This document shows, in pieces, positions 7,921-17,317 of a stretch of 64,000 nt of DNA. Numbering within the stretch: the stretch's first letter is position 1; every line of letters starts with the position of its first letter. The translations under genes were made by a program, and so were the position numbers. Origin of the DNA: Acidobacteriota bacterium (GTDB taxonomy: Bacteria; Acidobacteriota; Aminicenantia; Aminicenantales; Saccharicenantaceae). The notes beneath the pieces are model-generated. The model searched no databases. It worked only from the letters and a program-made list of their open reading frames with translations, and was not told the origin of the DNA. Location of the stretch: the NCBI GenBank assembly GCA_039683095.1, contig JBDKSB010000012.1, positions 1,117,846 to 1,181,845 on the forward strand. Reading direction: 5' to 3'.

Positions 7921-8896
7921 GCGGCTTTTCGTCGCACGAGTTCGTGGCGCAGGCGGGGTCGGCCGCGGGCTCGATCTGGAAGGTCGAGTGGAGGATGCCG
8001 AAGCGCGACGAGATCTCCTCCTGGGCCCGGCGCAGGACCTCCCGCGGCTCCGAGCCGGCTTGAACCCTGAGGTGAGCGCTCAGCGACACGAAACCCGAGG
8101 TGATGGTCCAGACGTGGAGGTCATGGACCTCGACGATGCCCGGGACCGCGGCCAGGCTCGCGGCGACCGCCGCCACGTCGATACCGGCCGGGGCGCTCTC
8201 CATGAAGACGCGGAAGGAGTCGCGGATGAACTGGGCCGAGCTCCAGAGTATGAGCACGCAGACCGCGGCGCTGACGATCGGGTCCCAGACGGGGGAGCCG
8301 GTCAGGGCGATGAGCAGGGCGGCGGCCAGGACGCCGATGCTGCCGAGCGCATCGGCCATCACATGGAGGAAGGCGCCGCGGACGTTGAGGCTCCGCTCGC
8401 GGCTCCGGTAGAGGACCGCGCCGGAGGCGATGTTGGCGGCCAGGCCGAGGACGGCGACGGCGAGCATCAGGCCGCTCTTGACCGGCTGGGGCGCCCTCAG
8501 CCTGAGGTAGGCCTCGTAGCCGATCACAGCGGCGATGACCCAGAGGGCGATCCCGTTCGCGGCGGCGGCGAAGATCTCGAAGCGGCGCCAGCCGAAGGTG
8601 CGGCCGGCCGGGGCGGGACGGGACGAGAGCCAGAAGGCGAAGAGGCTGAGGCCGAGCGCCCCGGCGTCGGTCAGCATGTGCCCGGCGTCGGCCAGCAGGG
8701 CCAGGCTGCGGCTGGCCAGGCCGCCGATGACCTCGGCGACGAGGACGAAAGCAGTGATCAGCAGGGCGACGCGGAGCGGGCGCTGCTGATCGCCGACGTG
8801 ATCGTGAGCGGGGGCATGGGCGGGGGTGGGGGCGGAGGTAGGGGCGGGGGTGCGCTCACTGGTGCGGTCGTGAATGTGGCCGTGGGTGCGGCTCAT
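7907..8896 (-). CDS. Cation diffusion facilitator (CzcD-like) transporter
   Basis: 329 aa. The N-terminus is His-rich (THGHIHD, HAPAHDH), typical of zinc/cobalt exporters. Six membrane segments follow. The transport-site motifs are ADAGHMLTDAGAL in TM2 and HVMADALGSIG in TM5, both HxxxD. A cytoplasmic C-terminal domain (EVHDLHVWTITSG) is present. It is predicted to export Zn2+ or a related divalent cation by proton antiport. Tail-to-tail with polX, 14-base overlap. Confidence 0.93.
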   Translation of the reverse strand: MSRTHGHIHDRTSERTPAPTSAPTPAHAPAHDHVGDQQRPLRVALLITAFVLVAEVIGGLASRSLALLADAGHMLTDAGALGLSLFAFWLSSRPAPAGRTFGWRRFEIFAAAANGIALWVIAAVIGYEAYLRLRAPQPVKSGLMLAVAVLGLAANIASGAVLYRSRERSLNVRGAFLHVMADALGSIGVLAAALLIALTGSPVWDPIVSAAVCVLILWSSAQFIRDSFRVFMESAPAGIDVAAVAASLAAVPGIVEVHDLHVWTITSGFVSLSAHLRVQAGSEPREVLRRAQEEISSRFGILHSTFQIEPAADPACATNSCDEKPPTSA

Positions 8897-8966
8897 TGAT
8901 CTATCGCTGTTCCCTCATTAAAGAAATCTTGATAAGTATAGCGCTTAACCTTTCCCTTTAATAAGG

Positions 8967-9869
8967 TCACATCTTTTCGAGGGCGGCGATGCGCTCCTCG
9001 ATGGGCGGGTGGGTGCTGAAGAGCCGGTTGACGCCGGCCCCGCCCTTGAGGTTCTTGAGCGGGTTGACGATGTAGAGGTGGGCCGTGGCCTTGTTGGCCG
9101 CCTCGAGCGGCTCGGCGTCGGCCGAGATCTTGCGCAGGGCCGAGGCCAGGCCGGCCGGGTAGCGGGTCAGCATGGCCCCGTTGGCGTCGGCCAGGAACTC
9201 GCGCTTGCGCGAGACGGCCAGCTGGATGATGGTGGCGATGAGCGGCGATAGGATGGCCAGGGCCAGGCCGACGAGGACGAGGATGCCCTCGGCCCCGCCC
9301 GATCCGCTGCGGCTCCGCCCGCGCCGGCGGCCGCCGCCCCACCAGAATGACCGGAGCATCCAGTCGCTGAGCAGGGCCACGACGCCGGCCATGACCACGA
9401 CCAGGGTCTGGAGACGGACGTCGTAGTTCCTGATGTGGGACATCTCGTGGGCGACGACGCCCTCGAGCTCGACCCGGTTGAGCTTGGCCAGGAGGCCGGT
9501 CGTGACGCAGATCACGGCCGTTTCGGGCTTGCGGCCGGCGGCGAAGGCGTTGGGGGCCGTGTCGTCGATGACGTAGCACTTGGGCGCGGGCATGCCGGCG
9601 GCGATGGCCAGGCCCTCGACGACGTTATAAAGGTAGGGGAACTCCTCCTTGGTCGCGGGCCGGGCCCGGCTGATGCCGAGGACGATCCTGTCGCTCGAGT
9701 AGTAGCCTACGGCCGCCGAGCCCATGGCGATGAGCATGGCCAGGGCCAGGCCGCCCTTGCCCCAGCCGGTCTCGTACTCGAAGAACCAGACCAGGACGAA
9801 GATGAAGGCCACGAAGAAGACGACCAGGCCGGCCGACTTCCATTTGTTGCGGGAGATCTGTTCGTACAA
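8967..9869 (-). CDS. HtpX-like M48 membrane zinc protease
   Basis: 300 aa. Two N-terminal membrane segments and two more in the second half. The catalytic motif HEMSH (in EGVVAHEMSHIRNYD) gives the HExxH zinc site, and REFLADANGAML supplies the third ligand Glu. The family degrades damaged membrane proteins. The start codon is TTG at 9869, two bases after the lemA stop, so translation is probably coupled to lemA. The lemA-htpX pairing is common and suggests a joint envelope-stress role. A low-complexity Gly/Arg/Ser stretch lies near residue 190. Confidence 0.92.
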   Translation of the reverse strand: MYEQISRNKWKSAGLVVFFVAFIFVLVWFFEYETGWGKGGLALAMLIAMGSAAVGYYSSDRIVLGISRARPATKEEFPYLYNVVEGLAIAAGMPAPKCYVIDDTAPNAFAAGRKPETAVICVTTGLLAKLNRVELEGVVAHEMSHIRNYDVRLQTLVVVMAGVVALLSDWMLRSFWWGGGRRRGRSRSGSGGAEGILVLVGLALAILSPLIATIIQLAVSRKREFLADANGAMLTRYPAGLASALRKISADAEPLEAANKATAHLYIVNPLKNLKGGAGVNRLFSTHPPIEERIAALEKM

Positions 9870-9870
9870 C

Positions 9871-10425
9871 TCAGAACTGGACCTTGACCGGGCCCTTGGC
9901 CACCTCTTCCTCGATCTGGAAGTATTCGCGGGTCTTGAAGCCGAACATGTTGGCGATGATGTTCGAGGGGAAAACCTGCTGGCGCATGTTGAACTTCATG
10001 ACGGTGTCGTTGTAGAACTGCCGGGCGTAGGCGACCTTGCTCTCGGTCCCGGCCAGCTCTTCCTGGAGCATCAGGAAGTTCTGATTGGCCTTGAGCTCGG
10101 GGTAAGCCTCGGCCACGGCGAAGAGGGACTTCAGGGCCCCGGTCAGGACGTTGTCGGCCTCGCCCTGGGCCTTGACGCCCTGGGCGTTGACGGCCGCCGT
10201 CCGGGCCTGGGTCACCCGCTCGAAGACGCCGCTTTCGTGCTTGGCGTAGCCCTTGACGGTTTCGACCAGGTTGGGGATGAGGTCGTAGCGGCGGCGCAGC
10301 TGGACGTCGATCTGCGACCAGGCGTTGTCGCAGCGGTTGCGCAGCGTGATCAGGCTGTTGTACATGCCGACCGCGATCAGGGCCACGGCCGCGATGATGA
10401 CCAGCAGAAGTACGAAAGCGCCCAT
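9871..10425 (-). CDS. lemA: LemA family protein
   Basis: 184 aa from the ATG at 10425, chosen because a strong SD (GGAGGA) precedes it; an in-frame codon 12 residues upstream lacks one. A single N-terminal membrane helix ([18 protein letters not shown]) is followed by the LemA helical domain: [24 protein letters not shown] is the signature, followed by [12 protein letters not shown]. LemA is a membrane protein of unknown function often paired with M48 proteases, as here. Confidence 0.93.
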   Translation of the reverse strand: MGAFVLLLVIIAAVALIAVGMYNSLITLRNRCDNAWSQIDVQLRRRYDLIPNLVETVKGYAKHESGVFERVTQARTAAVNAQGVKAQGEADNVLTGALKSLFAVAEAYPELKANQNFLMLQEELAGTESKVAYARQFYNDTVMKFNMRQQVFPSNIIANMFGFKTREYFQIEEEVAKGPVKVQF

Positions 10426-10555
10426 GTGTTCCTCCTTCGGACGGGGTTCCGTCCGTAACAATACGGGGCCGGGACCGAAAAATCAAGGCCCCGCCCCCCG
10501 GGTTAAAGGCTGATCATGCCCGAGCAAAAATACGGAACTGCGCCGGCGGGGTTTC

Positions 10556-10669
10556 AAAATGGGGGACACAATACCTATTTCCCCATTTTTCCAGGGTAAA
10601 AAATAGGTACCATGTCCCGATTCATTTACAGGGGAGAAAATAGGAAATAGGTATTGTGTCCCCCATTTT
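10556..10669. repeat. REP-like palindromic element, copy 1
   Basis: Two 27-base arms, 10556-10582 and 10643-10669, are perfect inverted repeats built on GGGGGACACAATACC. Between them lies a second shorter motif (AATAGGTACCATGTCCC). A related element lies at 17318-17520. The right arm reaches the stop codon of the sialate esterase. The form is that of REP elements mobilised by RAYT (Y1) transposases; no such transposase gene is in the window. Confidence 0.7.
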
Positions 10670-12243
10670 TACCAGTTGTCAGTGCGGAAGGGAGAGGCGG
10701 GCAGGCCTTCCTTGTTGGCCAGGTTGGGCACGGCCAGCTGGTCCCAGCCGAAGCGGACCGCTTTCGGCGCCGGGACGCGCGGGCTCCAGACGACGACCGT
10801 GTCACCAGCGATCTCAGCCTCGGCCTTGTAGAAGATATGGTCTTCGCCGGCGATCTCGAACCATTTGAGCGGCTGGCCGTCGTTCGCGACGAGACCGCCG
10901 CCGACGTGATCGAAGGACAGGCGGATCAGTGCCCCGTCGACGGTCATCGACCGGTAGAGCGGCCCCGAGTAAACGAGCGTCTTCTCGCCGTAGGTATTGG
11001 CCCGGGCCCAGAGCGACAGCCGGTAGCCGACGTCCTTCTTATAGGGCGGGTGGATGTCGTAAAGCGTGGCGATGTCGGTGGTCACGACCATGCCCGTGTT
11101 GGGGATGCTCAGGGCCTTCCTCTGGGCCTCCCAAATCAAGGGCAGCCGGAGGAAATCGGGGACGTCGCCCGCCGGCGTCTCCCGGTTGTAGGGGTAGTTG
11201 TAGGGCGCGAGCTGGACGTAATAAAAGGGGAAGTCCCCCTGCTGCCAGACGGCGCGCCAGCCCTGGATGAGCGCCTCCATCTTCTTCTCGTAGAAAAGGC
11301 AGTCGTTGCGGTTGTTCTCGCCCTGGTACCAGATCGCGCCGCGGATGGCGAAGGGCGTCAGGGCGTGGATCATGCCGTTATAAAGGGTCGTCGGGGCCTG
11401 CGGGTCGTCATAGGGATCGGAGGGCAAGCCCGGCTCCGGCTCGGCCGGCAGGGCGGCCTTGGCCGCCAGCGCCTTGCGGCCCTCGCGGGCCCAGGCCTCC
11501 CAGGCGGGCAGGACCTTGGCGAGAGCGTCCCGATAGGCCGCGTACTTCGCCGTCTGCTTCTCGAGCAGGGGCGTCACCTCGGGCACCGCGGCGAACCCGA
11601 CCGGCGGCGTCCAGGGCTCGATATCGGTTCCGCCCCAGGCCGAGTCGATCAGCCCGACCGGAACGCCGAGCCGCTTGTTGAGCTCGATGCCGAAATAGTA
11701 GGCGACCGCCGAGAACGTCCGGACCGAGTCGGGCGCGCACGGCTCCCACTTGGCGGCGACATCGTCCATCGGCCGGCCGGCCGTCCGCTTGGGGACGAAG
11801 AACAGGCGCATGTTCGGGTTGTCCGCCCGCAGCACCTCGGGCGCCGGATTCGACATCCAGGCGAAGGACATCTCCATGTTGGATTGGCCCGAGCAGAGCC
11901 AGACCTCGCCGACTAGGATGTCCTTGACGATGACGGCCGCGCCCCTGGCGCCGCGGACGGTCATCTCGAGCGGCGCGTCGCCCGCCTTGAGCGGATCGAA
12001 GACGACGCGCCACGTCCCGTCGGCGGCGGCGACGGCCTTGCGCTCCTGGCCGCTGAGCAGGATCGTGACCGCCTCGCCCCGTCCCGCCCAGCCCCAGATC
12101 GTCACGGGCTTTTCCTGCTGGATGACCATGTGGTCGCCGATGACGGCGGGCAGCCGCACCTGGGCAGCCAGGGCGAGCGGCAGGCCGCATGCCAGAAGGC
12201 CTGCGGCGGCGAAGCCCGCGAGCCGTTTCGTCGAAGCAGTCAT
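10669..12243 (-). CDS. Sialate O-acetylesterase
   Basis: 524 aa with signal peptide (AAGLLACGLPLALAAQ). Residues ~27-110 are a beta domain (LPAVIGDHMVIQQ) typical of the family. The SGNH/GDSL core follows: CSGQSNMEMSF with the nucleophile Ser near 121, DSAWGGTDIEPW, WYQGENN and the catalytic pair in DIATLYDIHPPYK. It removes acetyl groups from sialic acids or acetylated glycans in the periplasm. Strong SD. The stop codon is part of the neighbouring REP-like palindrome, so the repeat may have inserted at or formed the end of the gene. Confidence 0.93.
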   Translation of the reverse strand: MTASTKRLAGFAAAGLLACGLPLALAAQVRLPAVIGDHMVIQQEKPVTIWGWAGRGEAVTILLSGQERKAVAAADGTWRVVFDPLKAGDAPLEMTVRGARGAAVIVKDILVGEVWLCSGQSNMEMSFAWMSNPAPEVLRADNPNMRLFFVPKRTAGRPMDDVAAKWEPCAPDSVRTFSAVAYYFGIELNKRLGVPVGLIDSAWGGTDIEPWTPPVGFAAVPEVTPLLEKQTAKYAAYRDALAKVLPAWEAWAREGRKALAAKAALPAEPEPGLPSDPYDDPQAPTTLYNGMIHALTPFAIRGAIWYQGENNRNDCLFYEKKMEALIQGWRAVWQQGDFPFYYVQLAPYNYPYNRETPAGDVPDFLRLPLIWEAQRKALSIPNTGMVVTTDIATLYDIHPPYKKDVGYRLSLWARANTYGEKTLVYSGPLYRSMTVDGALIRLSFDHVGGGLVANDGQPLKWFEIAGEDHIFYKAEAEIAGDTVVVWSPRVPAPKAVRFGWDQLAVPNLANKEGLPASPFRTDNW

Positions 12244-12370
12244 GATGCCCTCCCCGAACGTCGGACGGTGATTCGGACAAGCCGAAGATATCGCCCGGAG
12301 GGCGCCAAGTCAAGGCGGGCCGGACGGGCCGCAGGGCGGGCCGCCGCAGGGTCCGGACAGGCGGCGGCGG

Positions 12371-13126
12371 TCAGAATTCGAGCCGGAAGCTGAGGCCGCC
12401 CGGCCAGAGGCCCAGGCTCCACCGGGCCTCGGGGCGGAGGGCCGCGGCTCTGCCGGCGGCAAACCCCGCTTCGTACTTTTTCAGGTCGCGGGTCGCCCGC
12501 ATCGGCTGGCTGAAGATGTTGAGCAGCGAGACGGCCTCCCCGCTCACGAACGTGACCAGCGCGCTGCCCCAGCTCTGGCGGAAGCCGGCCTTGATCACTA
12601 CGGCCGCCGCCGCGTTGGCCCCGGCGTTCAGCAGGTGCGTGGCCAGGCTCCGGCCTCTCCTCTCCCGCGCGGCGCATTTCCGCAGCAGCTCTTCGGCCTG
12701 CCGCAGCTTGGCCAGGCGTTCCTCGGCCGACGTTTCCGGCAGGCGCTCCAGCTTCCGCGCCGCCGAGGCCGGAGTGAACGGATCGAGGGCCAGGGCCGCG
12801 GCGCCGAGGGCGAACGTCGCCCCGCTGACCAGCATGCCTTCGGCGAAATCGCGGTCGGCGACGGTCTCGGTGCCCTCCGTCTTGGTGTCGTCCCAATGAG
12901 ACGCCGCCAGGACGCCGCCGGCGGCGGCGCCGGCGGCATAGGCGCCGATCCAGCCGAACCACCATCTCCGCGCGGCCGGCTGGCCGGCCCCGAGGGTCCC
13001 GGCGATGAAGCCGAGTCTGTCCTTGACCTGCTCATCCGGGGGCGGGGCGTCCTGGGCGAACGCCGCGACGGCGCCGGAAAGCGACAGGGCCAGGATGACG
13101 GCGGCAAGATGTCTCAGGCGGGGCAT
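12371..13126 (-). CDS. Hypothetical secreted/envelope protein
   Basis: 251 aa from the ATG at 13126, which has GGAGGG eight bases upstream and opens a clean signal peptide (LRHLAAVILALSLSGAVAAFA). Two hydrophobic segments near residues 68-85 and 105-125 could be membrane helices. The middle is a charged helix (AARKLERLPETSAEERLAKLRQAEELLRK region). The C-terminus ends in an aromatic beta-like strand (GGLSFRLEF), as seen in outer-membrane proteins. I do not recognise the family. Confidence 0.65.
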   Translation of the reverse strand: MPRLRHLAAVILALSLSGAVAAFAQDAPPPDEQVKDRLGFIAGTLGAGQPAARRWWFGWIGAYAAGAAAGGVLAASHWDDTKTEGTETVADRDFAEGMLVSGATFALGAAALALDPFTPASAARKLERLPETSAEERLAKLRQAEELLRKCAARERRGRSLATHLLNAGANAAAAVVIKAGFRQSWGSALVTFVSGEAVSLLNIFSQPMRATRDLKKYEAGFAAGRAAALRPEARWSLGLWPGGLSFRLEF

Positions 13127-13301
13127 GCGACCCTCCTCTGCTCTCAATTGATACTCCGGGCGTTGAGCGGATAGTAGCACGGCCCGGGCCGCCGGACAAT
13201 CTTTCTTTCCGCGCCGGCGGCGGCTTTGTCATTCGACGTTGCGGAGGGGCCCTTGAATGTGGAGAATGGAGGGTTCGCATAACTCTGATCGGAGGTTTTC
13301 A

Positions 13302-14852
13302 ATGAAGCCAATCGCACGCACCCTTGCCGCCGCCGCGCTCCTCTGCGCGATCGGCGCGTTCGCCTCGGACCAGGCCCCCGCCGTCGATTGGGACATGGCC
13401 GCCAGGATCCGCGAGGAAGGCCTGCAGCGCTCCCAGGTCATGGACATCGTCGGCTACATGACCGACGTCCTCGGCGGGCGCCTGACCCTGTCCCGGGACA
13501 TGACCCGGGCCCAGCTCTGGGCCAAGGGCAAGATGGAAGCCCTCGGGCTCGAGAACGTCGCCATCGAGCCGTTCATGGACTACGGCGCGGCCTGGGACAA
13601 CGAGTACTTCTCGCTGCACATGCTCGAGCCGGATTATCAGCCGATGACCGGCTTCCCGCTGGCCTACACGTCGGGGACGAAGGGCAAGGTCGCCGCGCCC
13701 GTGGTCATCGCCGCGGACATCCAGGTCAGGAAGGACCTCGACCGCTACAGGGGACGGCTCAAGGGCGCGATCGTGCTCTCGACGCCGCCCTACACGCTCG
13801 ACATGGCCGCCCTGACCCAGGGCGTTCCGCGGCTGACCGCGGACGACCTGAAGCAGATAGAGGAGACCGTCGTGCCGCGGCCGCAGCGCGCCCCGGTCAC
13901 GCCGCCCGCGCCGAACCCCGACCTGGTCAAGCCCGAAGAGAGGATGGACTTCTTCAAGGCCGAAGGCGTCGTCGCCGTCCTGCAGTGCTCGGGCGGCCAG
14001 ATGGGGTCGGCCGTCGGCTTCTCCCGGCCCGGCGCCAACGAGGACCACTGGTCGCGCGAGAAGACGCTCCAGACGCTGCCCATCGTCGCCGTGACGCCGG
14101 AGCATTACAACCGGATGTACCGGATCATCAAGCGCGGCCTCGCGGTCAAGGTCGAGATCGAGGTCCGCAACCGCGTCGGCGACAAGGTCGAGAAGGCCGC
14201 GAACGTCCTCGGCGAGATCCCGGGCGCCGACCTGGCCGGCGAGGTGGTCATGCTCGGGGCCCATTTCGACAGCTGGCACGAGGCCGCCGGGGCCAGCGAC
14301 ACCGCGGCCGGCTGCGCCGTGGCCCTCGAGGCGGCCCGCATCCTCAAGGCGATCGGGGTCAAGCCGCGCCGGACGATCCGCGTCGCCTTCTGGGCCGGCG
14401 AGGAGCAGGGCCTGAACGGCTCGCGCGAATACGTCAACGCCCACTTCGGCAACCCCAGGGACCCGAAGATCGGGGCCAAGCCGGACTACGACAAGCTCTC
14501 CGCTTACTTCAACCAGGACTACGGCGCCGGCCAGTTCCGGGGCGTCTACCTCCAGGGCAACGAGCGGGTCCGCCGCCTCTTCGCGGCCTGGATGGAGCCC
14601 TTCCGGGATTTCGGCCTGACGGCCCTTTCGATCCAGAGCGTCGGCAGCACCGACCACGTTCCCTTCGACGCGGCCGGCCTGCCCGGTTTCCAGTTCATCC
14701 AGGACCGCATCGGAGGCACCTACGGGCATACCAACCTGGACTTCTACGACACGCTGCGGGCCGAGGACCTGATGAAGAACGCCGTGGTCGAAGCCTTCTT
14801 CGCTTACCAGGCGGCCATGGCCGACGAGCGCATCCCGCGCAAGCCGCTGTAA
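13302..14852 (+). CDS. M28 family peptidase with PA domain (carboxypeptidase Q-like)
   Basis: 516 aa from the ATG at 13302, preceded by GGAGG and opening a signal peptide (KPIARTLAAAALLCAIGAFAS). A PA domain is inserted in the first half. Metal ligands of the di-zinc core are visible: HFDSWHEAAGASDTAAG (His, Asp), EEQGLNGS (catalytic Glu pair), the Asp in YFNQDYG and the His in YGHTNLD. It is a periplasmic aminopeptidase or dipeptidase for peptide utilisation. Monocistronic. Confidence 0.93.
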   Translation: MKPIARTLAAAALLCAIGAFASDQAPAVDWDMAARIREEGLQRSQVMDIVGYMTDVLGGRLTLSRDMTRAQLWAKGKMEALGLENVAIEPFMDYGAAWDNEYFSLHMLEPDYQPMTGFPLAYTSGTKGKVAAPVVIAADIQVRKDLDRYRGRLKGAIVLSTPPYTLDMAALTQGVPRLTADDLKQIEETVVPRPQRAPVTPPAPNPDLVKPEERMDFFKAEGVVAVLQCSGGQMGSAVGFSRPGANEDHWSREKTLQTLPIVAVTPEHYNRMYRIIKRGLAVKVEIEVRNRVGDKVEKAANVLGEIPGADLAGEVVMLGAHFDSWHEAAGASDTAAGCAVALEAARILKAIGVKPRRTIRVAFWAGEEQGLNGSREYVNAHFGNPRDPKIGAKPDYDKLSAYFNQDYGAGQFRGVYLQGNERVRRLFAAWMEPFRDFGLTALSIQSVGSTDHVPFDAAGLPGFQFIQDRIGGTYGHTNLDFYDTLRAEDLMKNAVVEAFFAYQAAMADERIPRKPL

Positions 14853-14879
14853 TAGCTATGGCAAGGCCGCATCCCATGA

Positions 14880-14910
14880 TTGACACCCGCCCCTGTCCCC
14901 ATGCTAATAT
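14880..14910 (+). promoter_or_regulatory. Citrate synthase promoter
   Basis: TTGACA at 14880-14885 and an extended -10, TGC-TAATAT, ending at 14910 (spacer 19; shorter if the -10 is read as GCTAAT). ATG follows at 14971 behind a strong AGGAGG. Confidence 0.55.
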
Positions 14911-14970
14911 GAGGCGCCCCCAAGGGGCAGCAGCACTATTCAAACACATCACATTAGGAGGTTCAGTGGA

Positions 14971-16302
14971 ATGGCGACTTTGAAGGAAAAGTTCTATTTG
15001 AAAGTGGGCCCGATGAAGGCGCGGGTCCAGGCGCTGGCCAAGGAACACGGCACGGTCAACGTCTCGAAGGTCGATGTCGGCCAGGTCGTCGGCGGCGCCC
15101 GCGATATCATCTCGATGCTCTGGGACGTCTCCCTGCTGGACAAGTTCGAGGGCATCCGCTTCCGGGGCTACTCGATCCCCGAGCTGCGCGAGAAGCTGCC
15201 CAAGGCCCCCGGCGGCTCCGAGCCCCTGCCCGAGGGCATCTTCTACCTCCTCCTCCTCGGCGAGATCCCGACCTACGAGGACTGCGTCGCGATCACCGAG
15301 GAATGGCGGTCGAGGAGCGTCCTGCCCCAGTACCTCATCGACGTCATGAACGCCATCCCCAAGGACACGCACCCGATGACCCAGTTCTCGCTGGCCATCC
15401 TGCAGCTCCAGAGGGAGTCGGAGTTCGCCCGCCGCTACAAGGAGAAGATGCCGAAGACCCAGTACTGGGACGCGATGTTCGAGGACGTGATGAACATCAT
15501 CGCCAAGCTCCCGAACATCGCCGCGTACATCTTCCGGCGCACATACTTCAACGGCAAGCACATCGCCCCCGACCTGAAGCTCGACTGGGGCGCCAACCTG
15601 GCCCACATGCTCGGCGTCAGCAGCGACCCTGCGTTCAAGGACCTGATGCGGCTGTACCTCTGCATCCACAGCGACCACGAGGGCGGCAACGTGTCGGCCC
15701 ACACGACCCACCTGGTCGGCTCGGCCCTGTCGGACGCCTACTACTCCCTGTCGGCCGGCATGGACGGCCTGGCCGGCCCGCTCCACGGCCTGGCCAACCA
15801 GGAGGTCCTGGCCTGGATCATGGACCTCATGAAGGAATTCGGCGGCGTCCCGAGCAAGGAGCAGATGGAAAAGTTCATGTGGGACACGCTCAACGGCGGG
15901 CGGGTCATCCCCGGCTACGGCCACGCCGTCCTGCGCAAGACCGACCCCCGCTACGTCGCCCAGCGCGAGTTCGCCCTCAAGCATCTGCCGGACTACGACC
16001 TGTTCAAGATCGTCAGCCTCATCTACGAGGTCGCGCCCGACGTCCTGACCAAGCACGGCAAGACCAAGAACCCGTGGCCGAACGTCGACGCCCACTCCGG
16101 CGTCCTTCTCTATTACTACGGCGCCAACCAGTTCGACTTCTACACGGTCTTCTTCGGCGTGTCGCGCGCCCTCGGCGTCCTGGCCCAGCTCGTCTGGGAC
16201 CGCGCCCTCGGGCTGCCGATCGAGCGGCCGAAGTCCGTCACGACCGAGTGGCTGGAGAACTTCATCAAGGAACAGGCCGCCGCCGCTCCGGAAGCGAAGT
16301 AA
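14971..16302 (+). CDS. gltA: Citrate synthase (eukaryote-like Si type)
   Basis: 443 aa. It condenses acetyl-CoA with oxaloacetate. The catalytic residues are visible: His in HSDHEGGNVSAHT, His in PLHGLANQEVL, PGYGHAVLRKTDPR with substrate-binding His and Arg, and the Asp in NVDAHSGVLLYYYG. The sequence resembles mitochondrial-type synthases more than the hexameric enterobacterial type. AGGAGG precedes the start. It stands alone between a promoter and a strong terminator, with no other TCA-cycle gene nearby. Confidence 0.96.
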   Translation: MATLKEKFYLKVGPMKARVQALAKEHGTVNVSKVDVGQVVGGARDIISMLWDVSLLDKFEGIRFRGYSIPELREKLPKAPGGSEPLPEGIFYLLLLGEIPTYEDCVAITEEWRSRSVLPQYLIDVMNAIPKDTHPMTQFSLAILQLQRESEFARRYKEKMPKTQYWDAMFEDVMNIIAKLPNIAAYIFRRTYFNGKHIAPDLKLDWGANLAHMLGVSSDPAFKDLMRLYLCIHSDHEGGNVSAHTTHLVGSALSDAYYSLSAGMDGLAGPLHGLANQEVLAWIMDLMKEFGGVPSKEQMEKFMWDTLNGGRVIPGYGHAVLRKTDPRYVAQREFALKHLPDYDLFKIVSLIYEVAPDVLTKHGKTKNPWPNVDAHSGVLLYYYGANQFDFYTVFFGVSRALGVLAQLVWDRALGLPIERPKSVTTEWLENFIKEQAAAAPEAK

Positions 16303-16342
16303 GCGGACCGGCGAAGCCGGCCCTCGCGGCAAGGATCGTCAC

Positions 16343-16378
16343 AGGGCCGCCGTCCTCCGGGACGGCGGCCCTTTTTTT
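16343..16378 (+). terminator. Rho-independent terminator of gltA
   Basis: A 12-bp GC stem, AGGGCCGCCGTC paired with GACGGCGGCCCT across a CTCCG-type loop, is followed by seven T. Confidence 0.92.
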
Positions 16379-16381
16379 CGT

Positions 16382-17260
16382 TCAGATCCGGGCCAGGCGG
16401 AAGTACTTGACGATGTCCATGAAGTCGGAGGACGTGAAGGCCACCGACCGCTCGCCGGTCCTGTCCGCGCCGGGGATGAGGGAGGCCCGCCGGGCCAGGT
16501 TCTCGTCGGTGAACACGAGCTCGAGCTTGTACGGCGCGGCCGGCTTGTAGGGCTTGGCCGCCTTCAGGTTCCGCAGGCCGGCGGCGACGCCCTTGCGGAT
16601 CATCTCCTGGGCCTTGGCCGGGTGGAGCATCACCGCCGCCGGGCCCAGGCCCTCTTTGACGGCCGCGGTCTCGATCGGGCCGATGATCTCCTGGATCTGC
16701 TGGCAGATGGCCTTGTCGCCGGAAAGGAAGACGACGGGGACGTCGAAGTACCCGGCGATGGCCGCGTTCCAGGCGGCCTCGGGCAGCCGCACCCCGTTCA
16801 GGATGAGGTCAAAGAGCGACAGGCTCATCGTGTGCTTGAGGACGGCGTTCGGCGTGCCCGCCCGGGCGTGGTTGCCGACGAAGACGACCGCGTCGAAAGA
16901 CCGGTCGATCCCCTCCATCATGCTCAGGGGGCCGTTCCACTCCCGGATGAGCTTGGCCTCCGGCCGCAGCAGGTCGGGCAGGATGTTGCGGGCGCTGTCG
17001 TGGGCGTCGCGGACGACGATCTCGGTCGCCCCGGCGTCGAGCGCGCCGCTGATGGCCGCGTTGGCCTCCTCGGTCATGAGCCTCCGGAAGAGCGGGTAAT
17101 CCGGCCCGCCCTGGGACGTCTCGTCCCAGTTGATGAGCCCGCTCACGCCCTCCATGTCGACCGAGATGAAGACCTTGAGCTTCTTCGGCGCCGTCTGGGC
17201 GAAGGCCGCGAGAGACGCGGCGAACAGCGCGACGGCCAGGACTGAGATGGTTTTCTTCAT
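16382..17260 (-). CDS. M55 family D-aminopeptidase (DppA-like), exported
   Basis: 292 aa from the ATG at 17260, which follows GAGGAGGTG and opens a signal peptide (KKTISVLAVALFAASLAAFAQ). The M55 core is clear: FISVDMEGVSG near the mature N-terminus (Asp and Glu zinc ligands), VVRDAHDSARN and VGNHARAGTPNAVLKHTMS. Family members hydrolyse D-Ala-D-Ala and similar D-peptides. Export suggests turnover of peptidoglycan-derived or environmental peptides. Convergent with gltA, sharing its terminator region. Confidence 0.92.
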   Translation of the reverse strand: MKKTISVLAVALFAASLAAFAQTAPKKLKVFISVDMEGVSGLINWDETSQGGPDYPLFRRLMTEEANAAISGALDAGATEIVVRDAHDSARNILPDLLRPEAKLIREWNGPLSMMEGIDRSFDAVVFVGNHARAGTPNAVLKHTMSLSLFDLILNGVRLPEAAWNAAIAGYFDVPVVFLSGDKAICQQIQEIIGPIETAAVKEGLGPAAVMLHPAKAQEMIRKGVAAGLRNLKAAKPYKPAAPYKLELVFTDENLARRASLIPGADRTGERSVAFTSSDFMDIVKYFRLARI

Positions 17261-17317
17261 TGCTGCACCTCCTCGCCGGGCTCTTGTCCCCGGCCTTGTT
17301 TCAAGCTTCATTCTATC

